This document shows positions 27,515 through 35,472 of a stretch of 35,472 nt of DNA, in pieces; within the stretch, counting starts at the first letter, position 1; each line of letters begins with the position of its first letter. Origin of the DNA: Chlamydiota bacterium (lineage in GTDB: Bacteria > Chlamydiota > Chlamydiia > Chlamydiales > Parachlamydiaceae); the NCBI GenBank assembly GCA_013287465.1, contig JABDDS010000013.1, positions 1-35,472 of the forward strand, read 5' to 3'. The translations under genes and the position numbers were made by a program. The notes under the pieces were generated by a model. The model had not been told where the DNA came from. It was given only the letters and a program-made list of their open reading frames with translations, and did no database searches.

Positions 27515-28393
27515 ATGCGCATTGTTGGTGTTCAGCACGTAATAAACACACAAGATGAACAACAGCAATTATGTGATAAGGATTGTCTGAATCCAATCCC
27601 TTCGAGTTTTGTGAATTTCGAAAAGATAAAAAAGTACTTTTTTATTGGGATGAGGGCGTATGGAGCCTATTCATTACTTGATGAAGGAATTGCAAATGTG
27701 TTGGGGTTGGAAACTCTACGTCATGGAGATTCCTTAATCCATTATATAAGCGGAAATTTATTTGGCATTGATCCTGCCACGCGATCGGGGCTAACAGGAT
27801 CTTGTGTAGGGAGTCATATGCTAGCCCGAGGAGTTGTAAGAGATTGTTTTAGATCCTCTAAAGGGTATTTTTATGTATTTAAAGATTCTAAATTTGATTA
27901 TGATGATTGCAGTCCAATAGCATTCCTCCCCTCTATTGCATACAAATTAGGACTTTCTCGTTGGCATGCGATTCTTTCTGGGATTTCAACTACTGCAGCT
28001 GAAAACACAAATCGCATTTCATTTTGGGGACGCATATTGTTAGGTGGGCTTAATGGAGCTGTCACGCCTACAATGAAATTTAGATACACATTAGATAATC
28101 TTCAACAATTTGAAAATGACCCAGACTACTGCGAGGCAGCTTACCGTACAAGAGAGCCTATTAGCGTTGCTCATATGGGAATCTTGGGATCTCTGTGGCA
28201 AGGGATGAATAGCGGTGTGTTTTATCGAATTGCGGATCGCCCCTATGCAGCATTAGTTGGTGTTGCACTCATTGGTCTTTCGATACTCGTCGCTAAAAAA
28301 ACATGGAAATACGCCTGGGAAATGACTTCTGAATGCAGGTTCAATGCTAAAACGATGATTGTAATTGGCTTAATCTTTTTAAATACGCTTTAA
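27515..28393 (+). CDS. Hypothetical protein with hydrophobic segments
   Basis: Long intact ORF starting 3 bp after the 27362 ORF; no family recognised. Confidence 0.6.
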   Translation: MRIVGVQHVINTQDEQQQLCDKDCLNPIPSSFVNFEKIKKYFFIGMRAYGAYSLLDEGIANVLGLETLRHGDSLIHYISGNLFGIDPATRSGLTGSCVGSHMLARGVVRDCFRSSKGYFYVFKDSKFDYDDCSPIAFLPSIAYKLGLSRWHAILSGISTTAAENTNRISFWGRILLGGLNGAVTPTMKFRYTLDNLQQFENDPDYCEAAYRTREPISVAHMGILGSLWQGMNSGVFYRIADRPYAALVGVALIGLSILVAKKTWKYAWEMTSECRFNAKTMIVIGLIFLNTL

Positions 28394-28434
28394 ATCCAAG
28401 TTTCAGGCCGCCTGTGGTATAACTTTGTTCCGGC

Positions 28435-28454
28435 ATGCGTGTCTGCACACGCAT
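28435..28454. terminator. Short hairpin downstream of the 27515 ORF, possible terminator
   Basis: ATGCGTGT-CTGC-ACACGCAT perfect 8-bp stem; only a weak T tract. Confidence 0.3.
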
Positions 28455-28539
28455 CCTATTTAACGCGAATTTTGGATAAGTAATGTTTAGGCTATGAAGG
28501 CTACATTTGAGTTTGGCCTTTTACCACGAAGTGGTTCTC

Positions 28540-28935
28540 GGGTTTGGCCTTTTTCCTCCCGGTAGGGAGGGATGTGATTAGCCCCGTTTGAAGCGAGCGC
28601 TGCGAGCGGAAAGCGGGGAAAAGACCATTCTAGCAAATGCGCCCCGGCAGTGGGCGCCGGATACCAAATACAATTCCCCCATGTAATCGTAAAGCCTAGA
28701 CTCAAAATTTTTACTAATGAGATTTAGTCTGTTTTTTGTAGACCATACAGAATGAAAATGGTGGGCTTTATAGGTGTGTGTGTCATAAATGCTTTTTTTG
28801 TTTGTTGTTTTCGAGCGCCCACTACTGGGGCGCACTTGGTGGATCGGTTTTTTCCCCGCTTTCCGCTCGCTGCACTCGCTTCAAACGGGGCTAATCACAT
28901 CCCTCACTGCCGGGAGGTTCAAAAGGGCTAAACTC
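28540..28935. repeat. Long inverted repeat, arms of 106-121 bp around a central spacer
   Basis: Left core arm 28555-28660 (CCTCCCGG...GATGTGATTAGCCCCGTTTGAAGCGAGCGCTGCGAGCGGAAAGCGGGGAAA...GCGCCCC...GGGCGCC) against 28812-28917; outer GGGTTTGGCC (28540) pairs with the region to 28935. Confidence 0.9.
28662..28790 (-). pseudogene. Y1 (IS200/RAYT-like) transposase N-terminal remnant
   Basis: Minus-strand DTHTYKAHHFHSVWSTKNRLNLISKNFESRLYDYMGELYLVS resembles the start of Y1_Tnp proteins; reading truncated where the inverted-repeat arm begins. Confidence 0.7.
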
Positions 28936-29090
28936 GATAACCCTGTTGTTGAGGCCGAGGATCCTCTAAGTCTAGCGGATAGATAAAGCCATTTCCATAT
29001 CCAACATCAACAAGCCAAGGCCTTTCAAGCTCGACGACGATGATCATGTGTTGGCTATCAGAAGATAGTGCCCCCTGGCTATTATTTCTA
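28928..29090 (-). pseudogene. Arylamine N-acetyltransferase-like remnant
   Basis: Minus-strand SQHMIIVVELERPWLVDVGYGNGFIYPLDLEDPRPQQQGYRV*; resembles the internal NAT segment with H..L.V....WLVDVGFG. Confidence 0.55.
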
Positions 29091-29092
29091 TC

Positions 29093-29464
29093 TTATTCAA
29101 AGAATTCCCTATCAATGGGCCGTTGCCGGAGTTGTTTTTTTTGGGAGTCCTTCAATTTTTTTGCGCTGTTCTTCAGTTTTACAGATCTTGGAATTTTTGT
29201 GGTAACTCTTTTTGGCTTCTGGTAGTTCAACCTATCTACTATCTTTCTGAGTTTAATCAAACACAGCTGTTTGTTGAGGTATTGACTTCTCTCTTTTTGG
29301 CTTGTGACCACAATCCCTGTTGGAATGTGTGTTAAACGCACAGCGCTGTCTGTTACATTGACATGCTGACCACCGCTGCCGCTAGAGCGAAACGTATCGA
29401 TCCTGCAGCTTGCAAGAAGCTCGTCGTCATCATCGGGAAGTCTAATCAGTGAGGGATATTCCAT
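29093..29464 (-). CDS. RF-1/GGQ-domain protein (ArfB/peptidyl-tRNA hydrolase-like release factor)
   Basis: [32 protein letters not shown] with GGQ motif and basic C-terminus. Confidence 0.85.
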   Translation of the reverse strand: MEYPSLIRLPDDDDELLASCRIDTFRSSGSGGQHVNVTDSAVRLTHIPTGIVVTSQKERSQYLNKQLCLIKLRKIVDRLNYQKPKRVTTKIPRSVKLKNSAKKLKDSQKKQLRQRPIDREFFE

Positions 29465-29533
29465 ATTTTTCCAGGTTGGTCTCGAGGCTCAATTTACTAT
29501 AAAAATTTAAAGTTTTAATAAAGATTTTTAAAT

Positions 29534-29869
29534 AGACCTCTTTCGAAACTAAGGGTTCGTCGATTTTTGGGATTATTTTGGCCGCTTTTCGATTCAAATT
29601 ATAGGGGTCATATACGAGTGTGATATTACCCCTATAATTTGAAGTCGAAAATCGGTTCAAAAGAATCCAAAAATCGGCATGGTTCAAAAACAATCCAAAA
29701 CAGGTAATAATTTCCCCCGTCCCCTCTTTGTGTTCCTCTGTGCCTCTGTGTTTCACCTTTTTTTTGAAACACAGAGGCACAGAGAACACAGAGGAAAATA
29801 AAGGAAAAGTGTAACCTTCATTTGAACCAGGCCCAAAAATCGACAGAACCTTAGTTTCGAAAGAAGTCT
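29534..29869. mobile_element. Palindromic element with 38-bp terminal inverted repeats, interrupted by a second MITE
   Basis: AGACCTCTTTCGAAACTAAGGGTTCGTCGATTTTTGGG (29534-29571) against 29832-29869 (reverse complement AGACTTCTTTCGAAACTAAGGTTCTGTCGATTTTTGGG); candidate AAT flanks on both sides. Confidence 0.85.
29676..29833 (-). mobile_element. MITE-like element, copy 2 (158 bp, inverted relative to copy 1) with 8-bp target duplication
   Basis: Ends GGCATGGTTCAAAAA / TTTGAACCAGGCC; flanked by CAAAAATC at 29668-29675 and 29834-29841; 30 terminal nt identical to copy 1. Confidence 0.92.
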
Positions 29870-29993
29870 AATAGCTGATGGAAAGTATGTGATTAACATA
29901 ATTTTAAATAATAATTTTAAATAATTGTTTACATTAAATTTTGATTTATGTAAAATGATTATTACAAACAAATGTTTTTCAAATTAATAAATA

Positions 29994-30665
29994 ATGAGGT
30001 TTAATATGATGGCACAAGCAATGCAACTAGCACAAAGAGTTAATTGGGGAATGGTTAACCCTGCAAATATAAATATTAAAGAGGGATTTGACCGTGTCGG
30101 AGGAGCTGTACTCGCTGGCACTGCAGTTATGGGAGTTTCTTCCTTTTTTTTCATTTCTTCTTCAATACCTTGTTTGATTGGGGCTGGATTAAGCCTTTAC
30201 AAGGGACTAAAAGTTTCAAAAGTTTATTCTGTATCTCCGGCTGCTGTAGATCACGTCGGCGGCGCTGTTATTCTAGGAGGGGCGTTGAGTTTAGGCACTT
30301 CGTTATCACCAACTGGGAGCCTTTTAGGTACATTGGTGGTAGGAGCTGTTGGTACTTCCGTTTATTTCACAAAGAAAAACGTATTTAAGCTGAGCAGTAT
30401 GGCTTCTTGCGTTACAGCTCCAGTTGGATTTGTTGCCGGTGCCGCAAAAAGTACAGTAAAGTTTGTTGGTGAGATGCTTTATGCAGCTACAATTGGTGTC
30501 GCCGGTGGCGTCGTTGCGATGACTGTTGATTCCCTCAACAGGGGACAAGACACCTTTTATGAGGGGGGTGAACGGGTGATGGCAGGTGCTTTTTATGGGG
30601 CTGTAACTGGCGTCGCCTTCGTTGTTATTTCTAAAGTGGGTCGCTTGGTATATAAATCTGAATAA
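29994..30665 (+). CDS. Glycine/alanine-rich hypothetical membrane protein
   Basis: Intact ORF with repeated hydrophobic G-rich blocks (FDRVGGAVLAGTAVMGVSSF / VDHVGGAVILGGALSLGTSL). Confidence 0.55.
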   Translation: MRFNMMAQAMQLAQRVNWGMVNPANINIKEGFDRVGGAVLAGTAVMGVSSFFFISSSIPCLIGAGLSLYKGLKVSKVYSVSPAAVDHVGGAVILGGALSLGTSLSPTGSLLGTLVVGAVGTSVYFTKKNVFKLSSMASCVTAPVGFVAGAAKSTVKFVGEMLYAATIGVAGGVVAMTVDSLNRGQDTFYEGGERVMAGAFYGAVTGVAFVVISKVGRLVYKSE

Positions 30666-30700
30666 TGTTGGTGAATAGTTACAAAAAACAGTTATTGTAA

Positions 30701-30778
30701 CGCAAAGACGTGAAGAGGGGCAACCTTCGGCTACTTAACATTAGGTAGCCGAAGGTTGCCCCTCTTCGCGTCTTTGCG
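30701..30778. repeat. 34-bp inverted repeat (CGCAAAGACG family) with 10-nt loop
   Basis: CGCAAAGACGTGAAGAGGGGCAACCTTCGGCTAC (30701-30734) against 30745-30778 with one mismatch. Confidence 0.95.
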
Positions 30779-30828
30779 CCTTTGCGTTTAAATTTATATT
30801 GCGCTTCTATTTTGTGTTAAATCCCTTT

Positions 30829-31131
30829 TTAGTCTTCGTAAACCGAACGACGGGGGTATTTTGTTCTCGGTTCCAACATCGGAGAAATTGTCGATTCTTT
30901 TGCGCAGTTGCATCTTGTTTGTCCGCATGTAGGACAGTGGGCTAAGTGCTTTTTATCTGATCCAGTGGGAGCCGGACAAGTAGGACAACTCTCGGGGCCT
31001 GTCGTTGACGGTTGCTGTTGCGTTGGTACGGCTTTTTGTGCCGGTGTGGCCTGTGGTGGCTGTGTCTCCTCCCCGTGTAGAGATCCTATTATTAAGAGCG
31101 CTGTGCAGAAGGTGAATAAAATCTGTTTCAT
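30829..31131 (-). CDS. Small secreted protein with CxxC motifs
   Basis: Signal peptide MKQILFTFCTALLIIGSLHGEE, Pro/Gln-rich linker, CPTCP, CPTCG and CNC. Confidence 0.6.
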   Translation of the reverse strand: MKQILFTFCTALLIIGSLHGEETQPPQATPAQKAVPTQQQPSTTGPESCPTCPAPTGSDKKHLAHCPTCGQTRCNCAKESTISPMLEPRTKYPRRSVYED

Positions 31132-31173
31132 TGTGTGACTCCTTTCTATTTTGAGTTTAAAGACAAGCCCCTC

Positions 31174-33897
31174 CTATGCGGCTGGTGCCGTTGTTGGGGC
31201 CATCGCTTCTGGTGGAGGTGGTGGCGGGTTAGCTTTTTTTTGCAACTCGGCCGCCTTTTTAAGACGGTCCCGTTTATCCTCAGCGGTCCACTCGTTGTTG
31301 ATGATTTTAGCTACATCAACAGCATCGAGAGTTTCAAATTCCATGAGCATTTGGGTCATCAATTCCACATGATCTCGATATTCTTTGATGATGCGAACAG
31401 CTTCTTCATGAGCTTCATCCAAAATTCTACGCACTTCTTCATCAATTGACTGTGCTGTCTGTTCTGAATATCGCTTCTCGCCAGACGCTCCCATGCCCAT
31501 GTAGGGATTCTCATTGCGTTCGTCATAGGCGACGGCGCCCATTTTATCACTCATTCCCCATTCGCATACCATACTGCGGGCAAGTTGCGTCGCGCGTTCG
31601 ATGTCTTGTTTAGCTCCACTTGAAACATCGCCAAGGAAAATTTCCTCTGCGCAACGTCCTCCCATCAGCACGGCTAATTGGTCGCGTAGCTCATTTTTCC
31701 AGTAACTGACGCGGTTTTTCTTTGGCAGGAACATTGTTGCTCCCAAAGAGAGGCCACGGGGGATGATGGTGACTTTATCAACGGGATCGGCATGCTTGAC
31801 AACGAGGCTGACGACTGCATGACCAGATTCATGGTAGGCTGTCGTTCTCTTTTCATTTTCATCCATTTCTAGGCTGCGTCTCTCTTTTCCATACAGGACC
31901 TTATCTCGAGCTTCTGTCGTTTCCTGAGTCGTTACTGCTGTGCGTCCTTTTCTAGCAGCTAATAAAGCAGCTTCATTGAGAAGGTTGCCAAGATCGGCAC
32001 CTGAACACCCTGGCGTGCTGCGGGCGATCGTCATCAAATCTACAGAGGGATCCATCTTAATTTTTCTCGCATGGACTTTGAGAATATCGAATCTTCCTTT
32101 GATGTCTGGAAGACTGATGATCACCCTTCTGTCGAAACGACCAGGGCGCAGTAGCGCCTTATCTAAGACGTCGGGACGGTTTGTCGCGGCGACGAGGATC
32201 ACACCTTCGTTGGTATCAAAACCATCCATTTCAACGAGCAGTTGGTTAAGAGTTTGCTCTCTTTCATCATGTCCGCCACCAATACCGGCTCCTCTGTGGC
32301 GACCCACAGCATCGATTTCATCGATGAAGACGATACATGGGGCATTTTTCTTCGCTTGGTCGAAGAGATCACGGATACGGCTAGCACCCACGCCGACAAA
32401 CATCTCGACGAAGTCAGATCCAGAGATGGAGAAGAAAGGACGATCAGCCTCTCCGGCAACAGCTTTAGCGATCAACGTCTTACCCGTTCCTGGAGGACCG
32501 ATACAAAGGACCCCTTTCGGAATGTGTCCTCCAAGAGCTGTAAATTTCTGTGGGTTTTTCAGAAAGTCAACGATTTCAGTAAGCTCTTCCAGGGCCTCAT
32601 CGACGCCAGCGACATCTTTGAATGTGATTTTGTTTGTTCCTTTAACCAGCAGCTTTGCAGGCGATTTGCCAAAACTCATCGCACTGTTGCCCATCCCTTT
32701 CATTTGACGTGTGAAGACGAAATAGAGGACGAGCATGATTAAGATGAGAGGCATCGCCGTGAATAGATAATTCATATAGTTGAGAGCAGGCTCTTCACTT
32801 TTGAATGTTTTTTCTAAGACGATATTGAGCGGCTGATCGGGGGCTTTGAAAACGCCTCCACGATTTGTTTTAAATGAGTCCCATTCTTCTTTAGCTGTGA
32901 TGAACCAGTGGTTAAATTGCTCTGGATCTTGTTTTTCCAGGGCCCTTGTAGAGAGTTCTTGGTTATTGTAAAACCAGACCACGCTAATGACGTTCTGTCT
33001 TGCTTTTTCGAGAAGAGCTTGATTGTCGTCAAGTTTGGAGGTGAGGTGGGAGAATTCTTCAACCAAGTCTTGATAGCTACGTACACTTCTCAGCTGAGTG
33101 AGGCGCACGTGATTATCGACTTCATTGAGTTGTGCGATAATCTCTTTAATTTGTGTTAAGCTTGTTGCGTAGACTGCCAGTTTCTTTTCGGGAGAAAACT
33201 TGTCGTTGTTGTTTGCTTCTTCGGTGTTAGTGTCGATTGTTTTTAACTGTTGCTTTAACGTCTCATTGCCAATTCCGAGTGTTGGAGATCGGAAAACAGT
33301 GATCAGGCTGTTAAGCGATTTTCCAATATCCGCTAGAGAACTAGGTGTTGGAGCTCCTGTTGCAGCTTCGAATTGTTTGTTTACATCGACAATGCTAATG
33401 ATGTTTTTATTCGAAAGTTCGTTGATAATAATGCTGTTATCCTGTTCTGCAGTGTTATAAAGAGAATCGATAACTACATAGCCATTTTTCGGGATTTCAA
33501 TCGCAGCAGCCCTTAGAAACCAGTCTGCAGCATCGGCGATTTTAACTTTTTGGACAGCAAGTTCCTTTTCTAACCGTTCTTTCTGACCATTCAGATCATG
33601 GTTTTCACTGAGGAGTTCGAGAAATTTGTAGCGATTTTTTCCCTCTTCAGTGAGACGATCTCGAAACTTACCACTGAAAGTCACCAACGTGTCATTAATC
33701 GCTGTTTTGCGACTATCCTCTGGTTGGATGAGCTGTAAATCGACAAGTGGTTCTAGCTGGTAGCTAAAACCTACTTTAGCGAAATTTGTTTCCAAAAAAT
33801 TCTGAACGGTCAAAGCAAGCAGAAATGCCGCCATCAAAAACCAAATAAAATTATTCGGGAGATTTTTTTTAAAGTTTTGTTTTTTATCGTCTGCCAT
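31174..33897 (-). CDS. ftsH: ATP-dependent zinc metalloprotease FtsH
   Basis: [51 protein letters not shown], large N-terminal periplasmic domain. Confidence 0.97.
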   Translation of the reverse strand: MADDKKQNFKKNLPNNFIWFLMAAFLLALTVQNFLETNFAKVGFSYQLEPLVDLQLIQPEDSRKTAINDTLVTFSGKFRDRLTEEGKNRYKFLELLSENHDLNGQKERLEKELAVQKVKIADAADWFLRAAAIEIPKNGYVVIDSLYNTAEQDNSIIINELSNKNIISIVDVNKQFEAATGAPTPSSLADIGKSLNSLITVFRSPTLGIGNETLKQQLKTIDTNTEEANNNDKFSPEKKLAVYATSLTQIKEIIAQLNEVDNHVRLTQLRSVRSYQDLVEEFSHLTSKLDDNQALLEKARQNVISVVWFYNNQELSTRALEKQDPEQFNHWFITAKEEWDSFKTNRGGVFKAPDQPLNIVLEKTFKSEEPALNYMNYLFTAMPLILIMLVLYFVFTRQMKGMGNSAMSFGKSPAKLLVKGTNKITFKDVAGVDEALEELTEIVDFLKNPQKFTALGGHIPKGVLCIGPPGTGKTLIAKAVAGEADRPFFSISGSDFVEMFVGVGASRIRDLFDQAKKNAPCIVFIDEIDAVGRHRGAGIGGGHDEREQTLNQLLVEMDGFDTNEGVILVAATNRPDVLDKALLRPGRFDRRVIISLPDIKGRFDILKVHARKIKMDPSVDLMTIARSTPGCSGADLGNLLNEAALLAARKGRTAVTTQETTEARDKVLYGKERRSLEMDENEKRTTAYHESGHAVVSLVVKHADPVDKVTIIPRGLSLGATMFLPKKNRVSYWKNELRDQLAVLMGGRCAEEIFLGDVSSGAKQDIERATQLARSMVCEWGMSDKMGAVAYDERNENPYMGMGASGEKRYSEQTAQSIDEEVRRILDEAHEEAVRIIKEYRDHVELMTQMLMEFETLDAVDVAKIINNEWTAEDKRDRLKKAAELQKKANPPPPPPEAMAPTTAPAA

Positions 33898-34006
33898 TTC
33901 AACCTCAGAGTTTTAGTGCATTTACAGCAAAATCGTTATGCACGTACGTAGCATACCCATTCATATGTTTGAATAGGTGCATTTTTTTACCAGTCTATCA
34001 AATAGT

Positions 34007-35431
34007 CTATTTGGCTTCAAACGAAAAGGCTATGTGAAGCCAGTGATCACTATTCTTTTTATCTGAGAGATATCTTCCCGTAAGAAATTCGTGGTAAACA
34101 ACACCCTGACGGCAAATCACAGGGATTGATGGACGTAAAAAGGCTGGCGTTTTGTGATCTGTCCACCATTTTTTTATTGAATGCATTTGATCGGGACTGG
34201 GTAACATGAAGAGATAGTTATCTAGCGGTAGGAAAACCTCTCCACAGCCACTCCATGCAGAACGCCAGTCAGATGGTTCCGGGGGTAATGGTATCGTCGT
34301 TTTCTTCACTGAAATTCTCCATTTTCCGCAGGTAATCTCCTTCTGTCCATAAATAGGGACTGGCGCATCAAAACATGGCGACCTTTGTTGATTCTGTATG
34401 AAGAGACGGCGTCTGTCGAGGTGCAATGTTTGCTTATCAGCGGGAATCTTTTTGTTTGATCCTCCAGTGATAATGATTTCAGCTGCCTTGTTGAGGGCGT
34501 CGCGGGATAAAGAAAGTTGATAGCTCTCACAGTAAACTCTGATGAGGTGTTTAAGTATAACTATTTCTTTGGGCATCTCTTGGGATAAGTCGAGAAGGCT
34601 CCCCCAAGGTCCATTAACGACTTTAGGTAAGAATAAAGCTACTTGCCTATCGAGGTAATCGCACAACTCAGCAGCCTCATCTCCTAGCCTGCACAACGCG
34701 GGTGAAATCTCTTTTCCAAATTCACTGCTTAGCTGCGGAATGATGTTTAATCGGAAACGGGCGCGAAGAAATTTTGTCTCTTCATTTGTAGAGTCGTAAA
34801 ACCCTTTTAAACCACGCGAAGAAAGCCAATCAATGAGCTGTTTTTTCTTAATAGAGAGAAGTGGGCGCCACAGTGCGATCGTTTGTTTGTTGTGGAGAGT
34901 GTAGATGTTATTCACCGGTTGGATACCACATAGATGGACCAAAGGAGCTCCCTCTAGCGTTCTTTTAAGAACGGTTTCAGCGGAGTCGTCGGCATGATGA
35001 CCCAAAAGAACGGCTTGATACCCATGTTGTAGGCATAAATCAGAAAAAAACTCTAGTCGCGCATTACGACAGGCGGCTTCCAGGTTGCCTCTCATCTGTT
35101 TAGGATCTAACTTCTTTGTGTGCAGTTCAATTCCCAATTTTTTGGCCATCTGCATAATCAGCTGAGTCTCTTCACCGCTTTCAGCACGCCACCCATGGTC
35201 GACGTGTGCTAGGGCAAACGAAAATGAGGAAACAGATTGTTGATGTTCGATTAAAAGATGGAGCAGGGCAAGAGAGTCCGGACCTCCAGAAAAGGCGACG
35301 AGTAACGGAAAATTTTTCTGGTGGTGTTTATCAAGAAAAGTGGAAAGTGTTTTTAATAAAGGAACGGTCATTGGCGATTGTAAAAATAAATAAAAGCGTA
35401 GATGAGGGCTATGATTATCACAAAAATCCAA
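34007..35431 (-). CDS. tilS: tRNA(Ile)-lysidine synthetase
   Basis: LLVAFSGGPDSLALLHLL PP-loop, LAHVDHGWRAES, LLGHHADDSAETVL. Start codon may be downstream of the listed ORF start (MTVPLLKTLSTFLDKHHQ). Confidence 0.93.
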   Translation of the reverse strand: MDFCDNHSPHLRFYLFLQSPMTVPLLKTLSTFLDKHHQKNFPLLVAFSGGPDSLALLHLLIEHQQSVSSFSFALAHVDHGWRAESGEETQLIMQMAKKLGIELHTKKLDPKQMRGNLEAACRNARLEFFSDLCLQHGYQAVLLGHHADDSAETVLKRTLEGAPLVHLCGIQPVNNIYTLHNKQTIALWRPLLSIKKKQLIDWLSSRGLKGFYDSTNEETKFLRARFRLNIIPQLSSEFGKEISPALCRLGDEAAELCDYLDRQVALFLPKVVNGPWGSLLDLSQEMPKEIVILKHLIRVYCESYQLSLSRDALNKAAEIIITGGSNKKIPADKQTLHLDRRRLFIQNQQRSPCFDAPVPIYGQKEITCGKWRISVKKTTIPLPPEPSDWRSAWSGCGEVFLPLDNYLFMLPSPDQMHSIKKWWTDHKTPAFLRPSIPVICRQGVVYHEFLTGRYLSDKKNSDHWLHIAFSFEAK

Positions 35432-35472
35432 AAATACGGAGGTTGTGCTCCTATTTCCAATACAAGCTGATC

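Noticed and set aside
29753-29971. 72-aa minus-strand ORF across the MITE and AT-rich spacer
   Set aside because: Its sequence (FPLCSLCLCVSKKR) is the translation of the CACAGAGG hairpin; not a plausible protein.
31940-32707. 255-aa plus-strand ORF over ftsH (also 32242-32742 and similar antisense ORFs)
   Set aside because: Lies antisense within the strongly supported ftsH reading frame; composition looks like codon-bias shadow, with no recognisable domain.

Overview
The gene content looks like a chromosomal segment of an environmental (Parachlamydia-type) chlamydia; this is inference, with no database search run. Recognisable core genes are gnd, nth, a DUF2608-like gene, mnmE, sdhC-sdhA-sdhB, a shikimate kinase, a TrpR-family regulator, a YqeY-like gene, an RF-1/GGQ-domain protein, ftsH and tilS. 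Accessory content: (i) an edge-truncated eukaryotic-type (DYRK/HIPK-like) kinase and a PI3/4-kinase-like protein; (ii) a tightly coupled five-gene operon (MprF-C-like acyl/aminoacyl transferase, FtsX-type permease, ABC ATPase, HlyD-type adaptor, TolC/NodT-type lipoprotein) whose outer-membrane component seems to have lost both beta-barrel segments; (iii) a cluster of glycosyltransferases with a PqqD-like protein, an HprK-related kinase and an NTP_transf_5-like nucleotidyltransferase (HPr-rel-A type); (iv) a dense set of intergenic palindromes. The clearest structural result is a MITE-like family with two copies (18096-18245 and 29676-29833). Both have GGCxTGGTTCAAA terminal inverted repeats, an internal CACAGAGG-type hairpin and exact 8-bp target duplications. 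The second copy sits inside a different palindromic element, and removing it in silico restores a nearly continuous about 170-bp palindrome. Another region has a >100-bp inverted repeat enclosing a Y1 (IS200-like) transposase remnant next to a NAT gene remnant.
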